DNA of 64,000 nucleotides from Streptomyces sp. HUAS ZL42. Lineage in GTDB: Bacteria; Actinomycetota; Actinomycetes; Streptomycetales; Streptomycetaceae. The translations under genes were made by a program, and so were the position numbers. Position 1 is the first letter of the stretch, and each line of letters begins with the position of its first letter. This document shows, in pieces, positions 26,154 through 35,117 of the stretch. The DNA is taken from contig NZ_CP160403.1 of NCBI RefSeq assembly GCF_040782645.1, forward strand, positions 1 to 64,000. Direction: 5' to 3'. The notes beneath the pieces were generated by a model, which made no database searches, was not told where the DNA came from, and worked only from the letters and a program-made list of their open reading frames with translations.

Positions 26154-27181
26154 AGAGCATTGCAAACAGAAGCGGCCTATTGAGGCGCTTCGGTCTCTGG
26201 CTGGTGTTCGCACTCGTCACCAGCGTCTTGATGGCCGTATCACCAACGTTCCGCTCCACGGTCAACTTGGAAAACATCCTGGAACAGAACGCCATCATCG
26301 GCATAGTTGCCTGCGGCATGGCTGTGATGATGATCTCCGGCGGCTTTGACCTGTCCGTAGGAGCTGTAGGTGCCACCACATCGGTCGTAGGGGCAGTCGT
26401 CGCCAGCCGTGGCAACGGTGCCATCGTCACCATCGGCGTCGGCCTCCTCGCGGGCATTGCGGTCGGTGTCGCCAACGGCATTCTGATCGCGAAGGTCCGT
26501 ATCAACGCCTTCGTCGCCACCTTCGCCATGGCCAGTATCGTCTCCGGCCTGCTGTTCGTCGCCACAGGCGCCGAGTCCAAGCAGGGCGTGACGCCCCTGC
26601 TGGAGAGCGCCGCCAACGCGCGGGTCGCCGGCATCCCCGTGATCTTCGCTGTCTTCATGGGTTGCCTGCTTGCGGTGTGGTTCCTCCTGACCCGCACCAA
26701 GTACGGGCACTACATCTACAGCGTCGGCGGCAACGCCGAGGCCAGCCACCTGTCGGGGGTCCCCGTACAGCACGTTCAGATCTTCGCCTTCGCCATGGGC
26801 GGCCTGATGGCCGCAGGCGCCGGCTTGCTGCTCCTCGGCCAGACGATGGTCGGGCAGCCCTCGGCCGCGGCCGACTGGCCCCTGGAGGCCATCGCCATCT
26901 GCGTGGTCGGCGGCATCGCCTTGACCGGCGGTATCGGGCGCATCGAGGACGTCCTCGCCGCGACCCTCCTCCTCGGCGTCATTTCCAACGGGCTCAACCA
27001 GCTCAACGTCTCGCCCTACTGGAAGCCTGCCGTCACCGGACTGGTCATTCTCATGGCCGTGGTCATCGACCGCTACAGCCGGCTCCACAACGGCGCCGGG
27101 CGCGGCAGCAAAAACTCCCCCGCCTCTGCCGCGCCCGGCGCGCCCACCACCACCCCACTGACCCCGTCGGCCTCGACCTGA
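26150..27181 (+). CDS. Ribose-type sugar ABC transporter permease
   Basis: 343 residues, 8-10 hydrophobic segments, BPD_transp_2 family (RbsC/XylH type). Typical motifs are NLENILEQNAIIGIVACGMA, MISGGFDLSVGAVGA and YSVGGNAEASHLSGVPV. It forms the membrane channel for the ATPase at 28436 and the lipoprotein at 27291. The start overlaps the upstream remnant's stop. The C-terminal 30 residues are a polar Pro/Thr/Ser tail. Confidence 0.9.
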   Translation: MKSIANRSGLLRRFGLWLVFALVTSVLMAVSPTFRSTVNLENILEQNAIIGIVACGMAVMMISGGFDLSVGAVGATTSVVGAVVASRGNGAIVTIGVGLLAGIAVGVANGILIAKVRINAFVATFAMASIVSGLLFVATGAESKQGVTPLLESAANARVAGIPVIFAVFMGCLLAVWFLLTRTKYGHYIYSVGGNAEASHLSGVPVQHVQIFAFAMGGLMAAGAGLLLLGQTMVGQPSAAADWPLEAIAICVVGGIALTGGIGRIEDVLAATLLLGVISNGLNQLNVSPYWKPAVTGLVILMAVVIDRYSRLHNGAGRGSKNSPASAAPGAPTTTPLTPSAST

Positions 27182-27290
27182 CCGCCGGCTGGTACGTCCC
27201 CTGCGCTGCGCACGCGCTGAGGACACGCACAAATCCGCACATCACCAAGTCCTCCGCGGACTTCCGCACGACACGCCCCAAGGGAGCACC

Positions 27291-28289
27291 ATGTCCGCAT
27301 CCATCCCCGCCCGCCGCACCTTCAGACGTTGCCTGGCCGCCGCGACCGCCACCGTGCTGCTGACCGTGCTTACGGCCGCTTGCGGCGAGACCGGCAGCAG
27401 CACCGCCGGCGGCAAGGACAAGACCTTCACCATCGGTCTGGCCAACGCCGACACCACGATCCCCTTCCTCGCCTCCATGAACTCCGCCTTCGAGGCCGAG
27501 GCGAAGCGGCTCGGCATGAAGACCGTCACCCTCAACGGCGGCCTCGACAACGCCAAGCAGGCCGCGAACGTGCAGACCCTGGTGGCCCGCAAGGTGGACC
27601 TGATCCTGGTCTGCTCCTCCAGCCCGACCGCCGTCATCCCCGCCATCAAGCAGGCCAACCGCGCCGGTATCCCGGTGATGGCACTCAATGCCCAGCTCAA
27701 CCCCGGCGCCGACCTGGTGACGTATATCGGGGCCTCGGACCGCCAGTTCGGACAAGGTGAGGGCAAGCTCATCGTCCAGGCGCTTCCCAAGGGCGGGAAA
27801 ATCGCAATCACGCTCGGAACGCTCGGCTCCACCCCGCAGGTCGAGCGGCTCAAGGGCATCAAGGACGTCCTCAAGAATCACCCCAACATCAAGATCGTCG
27901 CCACACCGGTCGACAACTTCAAGAACAGCGAGAACCTGTCCGTGACCCAGGACCTCCTCTCGAAGTACCCCAAGGGGAAGCTGGACGCGATCGTCGCCCA
28001 AGGCCCCCAGATGTACGTCGGGGCCCAGTACGCACGCAAGATCGGGCGCAACGAGATCCGCTTCATCGCCGGCGACTACTCCAAGCAGGTCGAGGCCGCC
28101 ATCAAGTCCGGCGACCTTTACGGCACCGTCAACCAGAGCCCCGTTCTGGAAGGCAAGCTCGGCGCCCAGTACGCCAATTACTGGCTGACCGGCCAGAAGG
28201 ACAAGGTCAAGCGGCCCAACTACTACATCCCGCTGCCGCTGATCACCAAGGACAACGTGGACACCAACCCCGCTGAGTGGAGCGGCTGA
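27291..28289 (+). CDS. Sugar-binding lipoprotein of the ABC transporter
   Basis: 332 residues, ATG after GGGAGC. The signal peptide ends in lipobox LTAAC (Cys 31), so the protein is lipid-anchored outside the membrane. The Peripla_BP_4 fold begins KTFTIGLANADTTIPFLASM and includes VQTLVARKVDLILVCSSSPT and GIPVMALNAQLNPGADLV. It delivers a monosaccharide or sugar-like ligand to the permease. The ligand cannot be read from the sequence. A 12-bp stem follows its stop and may protect or limit the transcript. Confidence 0.9.
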   Translation: MSASIPARRTFRRCLAAATATVLLTVLTAACGETGSSTAGGKDKTFTIGLANADTTIPFLASMNSAFEAEAKRLGMKTVTLNGGLDNAKQAANVQTLVARKVDLILVCSSSPTAVIPAIKQANRAGIPVMALNAQLNPGADLVTYIGASDRQFGQGEGKLIVQALPKGGKIAITLGTLGSTPQVERLKGIKDVLKNHPNIKIVATPVDNFKNSENLSVTQDLLSKYPKGKLDAIVAQGPQMYVGAQYARKIGRNEIRFIAGDYSKQVEAAIKSGDLYGTVNQSPVLEGKLGAQYANYWLTGQKDKVKRPNYYIPLPLITKDNVDTNPAEWSG

Positions 28290-28296
28290 CCTGATT

Positions 28297-28337
28297 GCCC
28301 TGCGCGCCTGAGATCACGTACCGCCGGCGCGCAGGGC
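28297..28337. terminator. Hairpin between binding-protein and ATPase genes
   Basis: GCCCTGCGCGCC (28297-28308) pairs perfectly with 28326-28337. It lies 8 bases after the binding-protein stop and about 100 bases before the ATPase start. It could reduce ATPase expression relative to the binding protein, or stabilise the upstream message. Confidence 0.6.
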
Positions 28338-28435
28338 GGTCCGCCCTTCTCCACCGGCCAACCGGGGCCGACCGCCCACCCCGGTGTCTCCACCACTTCA
28401 GACGTGCCGACACATATGCAGAGGAATGAGTGTCC

Positions 28436-29959
28436 ATGCCCAGCGCCATCAGACTCCAGCTCTCGGACGTAACCAAACGGTTCGGTCCTGTCATGGTGCT
28501 TGATCACGTCGACTTCCAGGTGCGCGCCGGAGAGGTGCACGGACTTGTCGGACAGAACGGTGCGGGAAAGTCGACCCTGGTCAAGACACTGGCCGGTCTG
28601 TACCCGGACCACGGCGGCCTGATCACCGTCGACGGCAAACGCGCGACGCTTGACAGCCCACGCCAGTCCAGGGCGGAGGGAATCGCCGTCATCCACCAGG
28701 AGTTCAGCCTGGTGTCCGAGATGACCATCGCCGACAACCTCCTTCTCGGACATGAGCCCGGACGGTGGCGCTACAGCCGACGGGACGTCCGCAACCGGGC
28801 CCAAGCCTTGGTCGAGCAAGTCGGCATCGAGATCGGCGAGAGCCTCGACGCGAGCGTCGGCACACTCAGCCCGGCCATCCGGCAACGCATCGAGATCGTG
28901 AAGGCCCTCGCGGACGATGTGAAGGTACTTATCATGGATGAGCCGACCGCCCGCCTGTCCGAGGCCGAACGGCAGTCCCTTTTCCGCGTCGTACGCGACC
29001 TCGCAGACCGCGGCGTGGGGCTGGTGTTCATCTCCCACTTCCTCGAGGAGGTCCGGGAGGTGACCGACTGGCTCACCGTGATGCGCAACGGCAAGGCCAT
29101 CGCGTCGGAGCCGACCAAGTCGCTGTCGGTGGTCCAGATGGCCGAGCTGATGCTGGGAGAGAAGTTCAAACAGACCTTGGACGAAGAAGTCGCCTCCCAC
29201 CACGCCGACAACCAGCAGCCCGTCGTTCTGGAGGCGGATTCGGTCAGCTGCGGACCCCGCCTTCGCGACGTCACCATCAGCCTGCGCGCGGGTGAGATCA
29301 TGGGTGTGGCCGGTCTCGTCGGCTCCGGCCGGACCAGGCTCTGCAGAGTGCTCAGCGGTGCCGAAAAGCCCACGAGCGGACGCCTTCGCCTTCGCGGCAA
29401 CCAGGTGACCTTCACAACCCCGCGCAAGGCCATCGCCCACGGCGTGGCACTCATACCGGAGGACCGCAAACACCAAGGACTGAGCCTGTCCGCACCGCTG
29501 ACGTGGAACCTGTGCCTCATGGCCATGCACCGCCGGCTGGGCCGCTGGGGCGTCGTACCACGCAGTGCGGTCCGGCGCCTGAGCACACGCCTCGTCGCGG
29601 ACCTGGAAATCTCCCCGGGCAACATCGACGCCAACGCCGCGACACTCAGCGGCGGCAACCAGCAGAAGGTCGTCCTCGGCAAGACGTTCGCCGCCAATCC
29701 CGAGGTGCTCATCATCGACCAGCCCACCGCCGGCGTCGACATCGGCACAAAGGCACAGATCCACCGTCTCCTGCGCGAGCGAGCCGACGCCGGCGCCGCC
29801 GTCCTCGTCGTCTCGGACGACCTGGAAGAGCTGTACGCGCTCGGTGACCGTTTCCACGTCCTACGACAAGGGCGAACCGTTTGGCAGGGCACCTCGGCCG
29901 ACGTCACCCACGAGCAACTGGTGCAGCTCATCTCCTCAGGTTCGGCGCAAAGTGCCTGA
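28436..29959 (+). CDS. Ribose-type sugar ABC transporter ATPase (two NBDs)
   Basis: 507 residues from ATG 28436 (GAGGAA nine bases upstream; GTG 28430 is too close). RbsA-type tandem ATPase. Domain 1 has Walker A VGQNGAGKST, Walker B LIMDEPTARLS and an unusual signature, LSPAIRQRIEIVKAL. Domain 2 has the degenerate Walker A normal for the family (LVGSGRTRL), the signature LSGGNQQKVVLGK and IIDQPTAGVDIGTK. It powers import through the 26150 permease. The order permease, binding protein, ATPase is less usual than ATPase first. Debris follows at 30 kb. Confidence 0.9.
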   Translation: MPSAIRLQLSDVTKRFGPVMVLDHVDFQVRAGEVHGLVGQNGAGKSTLVKTLAGLYPDHGGLITVDGKRATLDSPRQSRAEGIAVIHQEFSLVSEMTIADNLLLGHEPGRWRYSRRDVRNRAQALVEQVGIEIGESLDASVGTLSPAIRQRIEIVKALADDVKVLIMDEPTARLSEAERQSLFRVVRDLADRGVGLVFISHFLEEVREVTDWLTVMRNGKAIASEPTKSLSVVQMAELMLGEKFKQTLDEEVASHHADNQQPVVLEADSVSCGPRLRDVTISLRAGEIMGVAGLVGSGRTRLCRVLSGAEKPTSGRLRLRGNQVTFTTPRKAIAHGVALIPEDRKHQGLSLSAPLTWNLCLMAMHRRLGRWGVVPRSAVRRLSTRLVADLEISPGNIDANAATLSGGNQQKVVLGKTFAANPEVLIIDQPTAGVDIGTKAQIHRLLRERADAGAAVLVVSDDLEELYALGDRFHVLRQGRTVWQGTSADVTHEQLVQLISSGSAQSA

Positions 29960-30121
29960 CCGGATTCAGGACCTCGTCTCCTCCGCCTGATCTGCCCCAT
30001 CCGTCTCGCCCAAGCGCCCCTGGCGATGCGGTTTCGGCAGTCGGGCACCGGACGGCGAGCCGTGCGATGCCGGGCGCGTAGCCGTTCGCTCTCGGCGACG
30101 AGGTCCGGGTCGGTGTAAAGG

Positions 30122-30229
30122 ATCGCCGGCCTCTACCCCAGCGAGGCCCAGACCGACGCGAAGGACGCGTTCATCGTCGCCGACGCCGTCCGCGCGATGC
30201 CACACATTCTGCGGGCGATAGACAGCTAG
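30122..30229 (+). pseudogene. IS110-family transposase fragment
   Basis: It reads IAGLYPSEAQTDAKDAFIVA and then DAVRAMPHILRAIDS before a stop. The T-D-A-K-D-A stretch is the second acidic site of the DEDD domain of IS110 transposases. Only about 35 codons remain. The rest of 29960-30388 holds nothing else I recognise. Confidence 0.6.
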
Positions 30230-30388
30230 GACGAGACGTTCTGCTCGGAACGCCGGACTATCGGCGCGGGGGTGTGTCCACGAGATCCTCCTCTCGAACG
30301 GGGATCGAGATGCGAGCCGGCGCCTCAGCGGAGCAGTGTGCTGACTGCTACCACTTGTGAACCGGACCGTGCACCAGGAGGGGTGTTC

Positions 30389-30769
30389 ATGCATTGGGCG
30401 AGGTGGGTCGTTTTGATCCTCGTTGTGATCATCGGCGGATGGGTGCTCTTCGACGGTCTCCACGCTCTGGTGACAGGGGATTTCGTGACGCCCAAGAGCG
30501 GGACACACGCCGGTCACCTAGGGCCGTGGGCAAATCTTGTCTCTGGAGTTGGGCTTGGTCCAGGCTCGATGCTGATCAAGCTCATGTTCGTTGGCTATGC
30601 GAGTGCATATCTCGCCTCAGGCATCACCTTTATTGCGGGGGTACCGCGGGCGTGGTGGGCGGTGCTTGTCCTCGCCGTTCTCGGACTTTGGTATCTGCCG
30701 TTCGGCACTGTGGCCAACCTCGCGGTTGTGACCCTCTTGTTCATGCCATCGCTCAGGACAACGGCGTAG
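30389..30769 (+). CDS. Small multispan membrane protein
   Basis: 126 residues from ATG 30389, behind a strong AGGAGG site. Three or four hydrophobic segments: VVLILVVIIGGWVLFDGLHA, a segment near MLIKLMFVGYASAYLASGIT, and AWWAVLVLAVLGLWYLPFGT followed by VANLAVVTLLFMP. No family recognised. The gene stands alone between transposase fragments, but its frame and ribosome site are clean. Confidence 0.75.
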   Translation: MHWARWVVLILVVIIGGWVLFDGLHALVTGDFVTPKSGTHAGHLGPWANLVSGVGLGPGSMLIKLMFVGYASAYLASGITFIAGVPRAWWAVLVLAVLGLWYLPFGTVANLAVVTLLFMPSLRTTA

Positions 30770-30914
30770 CGAGCGCGGGGACCGTCATCAGCATCCTGCA
30801 CCACGCGGTGCAAACAGTTGCCCCTGACGACCAGGCACAGGCGCGGTGGGTGGCGAGCAATGCTCATGGCTTGTGGATCGGCCTCGGGTTGGACGCGATA
30901 GGCTGTTGTCCCGC

Positions 30915-31080
30915 CGGATCCCGAACGACGAGAGCGAACTCCTGGCCTTGATCGGGGAGTCCGATACCGGGCTTGGACGAGACTGCCTTCATCGCGGCCC
31001 GCTCGGTGTCGTAGTCGGGACGAGCTTCGGCGACCATGCGCACCGCACGACGACGCAGCTCAGCGGGGTAAGGGCAATGC
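30915..31080 (-). pseudogene. IS3-family OrfA fragment
   Basis: It reads PYPAELRRRAVRMVAEARPD, YDTERAAMKAVSSKPGIG, the N-terminal helix-turn-helix region of an IS3 OrfA. It then diverges and no OrfB is present. Confidence 0.6.
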
Positions 31081-31176
31081 CGCGCAGCTGCGGACCCGGC
31101 ACGCAGCGCCGCTCGAGCGAAGCTGTCCTGCCCGCACCGGACGCGCCAGGACTTGCATGAGTTCGTGGAGGGACCC

Positions 31177-31641
31177 ATGGGAGCAGAAGCATGGCCATCG
31201 GTCATTGCCCTGATCGGTGTGACCGTCGGAAGCGCGCTTTCGTTCGCGGCGCAATGGGTAAGTCACCGCGCCCAGGATCGCCAACACCATGCGACGCGGC
31301 AAGAGGCTCGACGCAACGAGCGGCTGTCTTGCCTCGTCACCTTCCTCGAAGTAGCGCAGGAAGCCGAACGCACCGCGATGGACCAACACCCGGTACGCAC
31401 AGACGATGACGAGTGGCGCCGGAGGGCAGATGCTGTCCAGGATCGCCTCTGGGTGGCGCAGAAGACACTGCACATGCTGTGCCGGCCAGCTGTTGCGCAG
31501 CCCGCTCACGCGTTCGCCCAGACGGTCAATCATCTGCTCTGGCACGGTCCGGGAGCTCAATCGGTCCGCGACTTCCTACACCCGACGCGCAACGCGTTTC
31601 TTGATGCTGCACGATCCGATCTTGAGCGCCACGCCAGGTAG
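31177..31641 (+). CDS. Single-span membrane protein with helical cytoplasmic part
   Basis: 154 residues from ATG 31177 (GGAGGG upstream; the longer frame from 31153 has no site). One N-terminal hydrophobic helix (SVIALIGVTVGSALSFAAQW) is followed by a charged, helical region (HRAQDRQHHATRQEARRNER). The layout resembles the protein at 46718-47140. No known function. Confidence 0.65.
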   Translation: MGAEAWPSVIALIGVTVGSALSFAAQWVSHRAQDRQHHATRQEARRNERLSCLVTFLEVAQEAERTAMDQHPVRTDDDEWRRRADAVQDRLWVAQKTLHMLCRPAVAQPAHAFAQTVNHLLWHGPGAQSVRDFLHPTRNAFLDAARSDLERHAR

Positions 31642-31687
31642 CCGGGCCATCCCCATGGACGCGCCATGGGCGGTGTCCCTGGTCGTG

Positions 31688-31977
31688 TCCCGCAATGTGG
31701 TGTAGCAGCGATCACGGCGAAGATGCAGGTCACGTGCTCAATCAGCCTGCACGACACCCTTGCCGACCTGACTGGCCATCAGGCGAGGGGGCCCGGCCGA
31801 GGCGGCCGGGGCGGAGCCCATGGCCTTGGCCTCGGAGAAGGTCGCATCAAGGTCGACAGTGCCATGCCGCAGGCGCGACCAACTGACGTAGCGTCAGGCC
31901 TGTCCGGTCGGCGGGTGCCAGAATCTGGCCCACGACCTGCACTTTCGCGGTGATCGCTGTTACACCACTCGGCGGGA
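31688..31977. repeat. 290-bp MITE-like element with about 48-bp inverted ends
   Basis: The left end (31688-31735) and the complement of the right end (31977-31930) share TCCCGC, GTGGTGTA, CAGCGATCAC and GCAGGTC in order, about 80 percent identical. The 195-bp interior has no open frame that I can support. It is probably a deletion derivative of an IS whose family I cannot name with confidence. Confidence 0.6.
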
Positions 31978-32419
31978 CGCCATCGTGTTCCTCACCGCTC
32001 TGCGGCTGCTGCGCCGGGAGTTGACGACCCGACGTCGACGGATCGGGACTCGGTGGCGGCCGTTGTCGTGCGGTCGGTCCGCCTACTCGCCCCGCCCCAC
32101 CTCAGGTGCGGCCATACCCACGCCCCTTGCGACTGGGTTCGGAGTGGCCATCGGAATCCCAGCGTCGGTGTGACGACCTCGGAGTGCGTCAGAGTCGCGC
32201 AATCGGCCCATGTACCGCCGCGCGGTCACCGCACGGCTGCTTCCGCGCGCAAGCAGCCACAAACACCATCGGGTCTGAACGGACGATTCGGAGGGTGCGC
32301 AGGCTTGCCTCGCGTCGGGGCGGGCGCGTGCGGATTCTCGGTCCCTGAGCTGCTTCCAGCCAGACTCCTGAGCGGCGGTCCGGTCCATCCATCGCCTGCC
32401 GCGCACCCGCGCGCCATGC

Positions 32420-32640
32420 ACCCGCATGGTCCATGGCCGCCGGATCGTCAACCCCGGCAGCGTTGGAATGCAGTACGGCCGCACGATCGCCGCGCCGGCA
32501 GCGCGGGCATGCCATACATCCGTGGTGAAGCTTCCTGGGTGTTGCTGGGCCCCGGCGTCGACCTCCGTAGCACCGCGTTCCGCGTCTCCAAGAGTCTCGC
32601 CCGCTTTCGTCGGCGAGGTTTGTGCGGGTACCAGCACGGC
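32420..32640 (+). pseudogene. Metallophosphoesterase C-terminal fragment
   Basis: VHGRRIVNPGSVGMQYGR followed, in a shifted frame, by GSAGMPYIRGEASWVLLGPG and VDLRST. The NPGSVGMPYG stretch is the end of a calcineurin-like phosphoesterase. The two partial copies of the GS-GM-Y unit suggest a small internal duplication. The metal-binding half is absent. The 31978-32419 stretch upstream shows no supportable gene. Confidence 0.5.
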
Positions 32641-32659
32641 GATGAGTCGGCAGACGCGG

Positions 32660-32836
32660 TCACCTTCGCTCGGGCCGCTCTGGATGGTCGTGGTCGTCCG
32701 GGCGCCACCTTCCGGCCCCGCGCCATGCCGCGTCGTCGACGGCACGCTCACGTATGAGATCAAACAGCATGAGAACGAACACCACCACGGCCGACAAGAG
32801 GACGGCGCCGATGGCGAACCCGACTATTTTCGTCAC
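32660..32836 (-). CDS. Small membrane protein
   Basis: 58 residues from GTG 32836, five bases after AAGGAGAT. One hydrophobic helix near the N-terminus (IVGFAIGAVLLSAVVVFVLM), then a charged tail with R-W-R-P-D-D-H-D-H. The strong ribosome site and clear membrane segment support it. No family known. The 32837-33060 stretch between it and the oxidoreductase operon holds only a weak inverted repeat. Confidence 0.6.
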   Translation of the reverse strand: MTKIVGFAIGAVLLSAVVVFVLMLFDLIRERAVDDAAWRGAGRWRPDDHDHPERPERR

Positions 32837-33060
32837 GCTGTATCTCCTTCCCACCGCTGTTGTTCATGGCCGTCTTCTTCACGATCAGGGGTAAGGCCCC
32901 GTGGCGGCAGGGTCCCGGCCGCCTACAGCCACGGGCTTTGCGAGGTGTCGCGGTGAACCGGCGCACCATCATGTGGGACATGTGCTCTGCGGGCCTGGGC
33001 GGTGGGGTGGTGGTCCGTCCTTCGTGGACTGGTCAGGCCGTGTCGGAGGTGGTGGCGGGC

Positions 33061-34098
33061 TCAGGCTGCACCGGCCACGAGTACGGGCTGGCTGGTACGC
33101 AGGGATTCGTAGGCGGCCAGGGCGGTGCGGAGCGTGCGTAGTCCGGTGTGTCCGTCGGGGTGGGCTCGCTGGCCGGTGCGGGCGGCGGTGAGGAAGGTGT
33201 CGAGCATGGCCGCGTTGAGGTCGATGGCGCCGGGCTCCCAGCGGGTGGTGGCTTGGGTGCTGTCGTAGCCGTCGAGGAGGGGTGGGAAGGCGTCGAACTC
33301 GACGAGAGCGCGCTGCCCGACGCAGGTGAGAGTGAGGCCGCCCCAGGTGGGATGGGTGGCTGGGTGGCTCCAGCTGCAGTCGATGGTGGCCACGAGCCCG
33401 TGGGCGTAGGTGAGGGTGAGGAGGCTGGCGGATTCCACCTTCGGTTCGTTTTCGTCCTCGTCTTGGTCGTTCCGTGTGAGGAGGGTGTTGGCGACGGCGT
33501 AGACCTGTATGGGTTGTTCGCCGTCGAGGAGAACGTCCAGGAGATCCGCGATGTGCAGGGTGTGGTCCATGATCGCGCCGCCGCCCGCAAGGGCGGGGTC
33601 GGCGAACCAGGGCCGTTCCAGGCCAGGAGGGCGGGAGTTGTTGACGCCGTGAACGCTGAGAAGGGATCCAAGGGAGCCCTCGGCAAGGGTGTGACGCAAT
33701 GCTGTGAAGGCTGGGTGGAAGCGTACGGGATATGCGGTCATGAGGTTGACCCCCGCTTGCTCACAGGCGTTGATCATGGCGCGGGCGTCGTGTTGGGTGG
33801 TGGCTATCGGCTTCTCGCACAGAATGTGTGCGCCTGCCGCGGCGGCTTGTTCGACAAGCTGACGGTGCCGTGTGTTCTCGCTGGTGACAATGACGGCTTG
33901 GGGGCGTTCTGCGAAGACCTCTTCGTAGCTGGCCCTGTGGGTGACGCCGAGTTCGTCAGCCAGGGCCTTGCCGCGGGTCGGGTCGCCGGGCGGGGCGTCG
34001 GGGTCGGTGGTGATGAGCTCGATGTCGCTGCGGTCGCGGAGCAACTCCATGTACGTGGCGGCGTGAACGTGGGCGAAGGACAGGACGGCGACCTTCAT
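33061..34098 (-). CDS. Gfo/Idh/MocA oxidoreductase, last gene of the EIIB operon
   Basis: 345 residues from ATG 34098, which overlaps the upstream stop (TGATG). The Rossmann N-terminus (MKVAVLSFAHVHAATYMELL) is atypical in lacking GxGxxG. The family motif is present as ILCEKPIATT, and the C-terminal sheet includes GGGAIMDHTLHIADLLDVLL. NAD(P)-dependent sugar or sugar-phosphate dehydrogenase by family; substrate unknown. It shares little with its neighbour beyond fold, so the pair may act on successive intermediates. Confidence 0.85.
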   Translation of the reverse strand: MKVAVLSFAHVHAATYMELLRDRSDIELITTDPDAPPGDPTRGKALADELGVTHRASYEEVFAERPQAVIVTSENTRHRQLVEQAAAAGAHILCEKPIATTQHDARAMINACEQAGVNLMTAYPVRFHPAFTALRHTLAEGSLGSLLSVHGVNNSRPPGLERPWFADPALAGGGAIMDHTLHIADLLDVLLDGEQPIQVYAVANTLLTRNDQDEDENEPKVESASLLTLTYAHGLVATIDCSWSHPATHPTWGGLTLTCVGQRALVEFDAFPPLLDGYDSTQATTRWEPGAIDLNAAMLDTFLTAARTGQRAHPDGHTGLRTLRTALAAYESLRTSQPVLVAGAA

Positions 34099-35117
34099 CA
34101 GTGGCTTCCTTCCATGAGCTTGCGCGAAGACGCGTCTTCGACTGCGACGGCCAGGCCGGTTGCTACGGACTGGCGTGCGGCTGCGGCGATTTGGACGGCC
34201 GCCACACCGTCCCACGCGTTGACTCTTGGGGCCGGGCCGCCCTGGAAGGCGGCTGCGAACTCACGGATCTGGGCGGCGAACGGGTCTTCGCCGAAGTCTC
34301 CGGTCGGTACGCCGTCGGCTTCGGCGCCGGTTTGGCCGACCAGGCGCAGCGACGGGTGTGCGAGGGAGTCGTGGCTGAGGGTGCCGTTGGAGCCCGCGAC
34401 GTGGAAGGTGTAGCGGAACGGCGTGGCAGGTGGACCCCACACGCCCAGGACCTGGGAGATGACGCCGGAGGCGTGGGTGAGGGTGGCGCTGCCCGTGGCC
34501 GTGGCGCCCTCAGGCGCTGGAGCGGTGAGGTGGCCCCGCTGAGTGGCGTGGATGCAGACGACTTCCCCGAACAGCCACCTGGCGATGTCCATGTCGTGGA
34601 GCATCTGGTCGGTCACGATGCCTCCGGACAGCACGGGATCCGCGAACCAAGGGCTCCATGTCGGATAGCGACCGGTGCGGGTGAAGCGGGCCACTGCGAC
34701 GCGCCCGAGCGCATTGGAGTGGACAGCGTCGCGGAGTCGGACGTAGGCGGGGAAGAACCGCACGACGTGCCCGGGGTACAGCTGGCGACCTGTCCTCTCC
34801 GCGGCGTACGCCATCTCCAGGGCATCCGCAGGGGCGAGCGCCAGCGGCTTCTCGCACAGCACGTCCGCCCCTGCCTCGAAGGCGGCCAGAGCGATGTCGC
34901 GATGGGTTGACGTGGGGGTACAGATGTCAACGACTGTCGCCCATTCCAGCACCTCTTCGAGGGTGGAGGCCTCGGTGATTCCGAACTCGTCGGCAAGAAG
35001 GGAGCCCTGCCCGTCGGTGGAAAATACGCTGACCCGTGCCCCTAGGGCGATCCAGGCCGGCAAGTGGGTGCGCGCGATGAAGCCGGCACCGATCATGGCT
35101 ACGTCGAGTCTCTTCAC
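34098..35117 (-). CDS. Gfo/Idh/MocA oxidoreductase, second copy
   Basis: 339 residues from GTG 35117, seven bases after AAGGAGG and overlapping the HAD stop (GTGA). It begins KRLDVAMIGAGFIARTHLPA (GxGxxA nucleotide loop), with VLCEKPLALAPADALEMAYA (EKP) and GGIVTDQMLHDMDIARWLFG (the H-D-x-D region of the active site). A dehydrogenase in the pathway fed by the EIIA/EIIB proteins encoded upstream. The presence of the D-M-D-I-A-R motif suggests an inositol or sugar dehydrogenase. Confidence 0.85.
   Translation of the reverse strand: MKRLDVAMIGAGFIARTHLPAWIALGARVSVFSTDGQGSLLADEFGITEASTLEEVLEWATVVDICTPTSTHRDIALAAFEAGADVLCEKPLALAPADALEMAYAAERTGRQLYPGHVVRFFPAYVRLRDAVHSNALGRVAVARFTRTGRYPTWSPWFADPVLSGGIVTDQMLHDMDIARWLFGEVVCIHATQRGHLTAPAPEGATATGSATLTHASGVISQVLGVWGPPATPFRYTFHVAGSNGTLSHDSLAHPSLRLVGQTGAEADGVPTGDFGEDPFAAQIREFAAAFQGGPAPRVNAWDGVAAVQIAAAARQSVATGLAVAVEDASSRKLMEGSH

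Noticed and set aside
32053..32763. Overlapping long frames on both strands at 32.0-32.8 kb
   Set aside because: Compositionally biased and without domains, apart from the short phosphoesterase fragment that I list separately.
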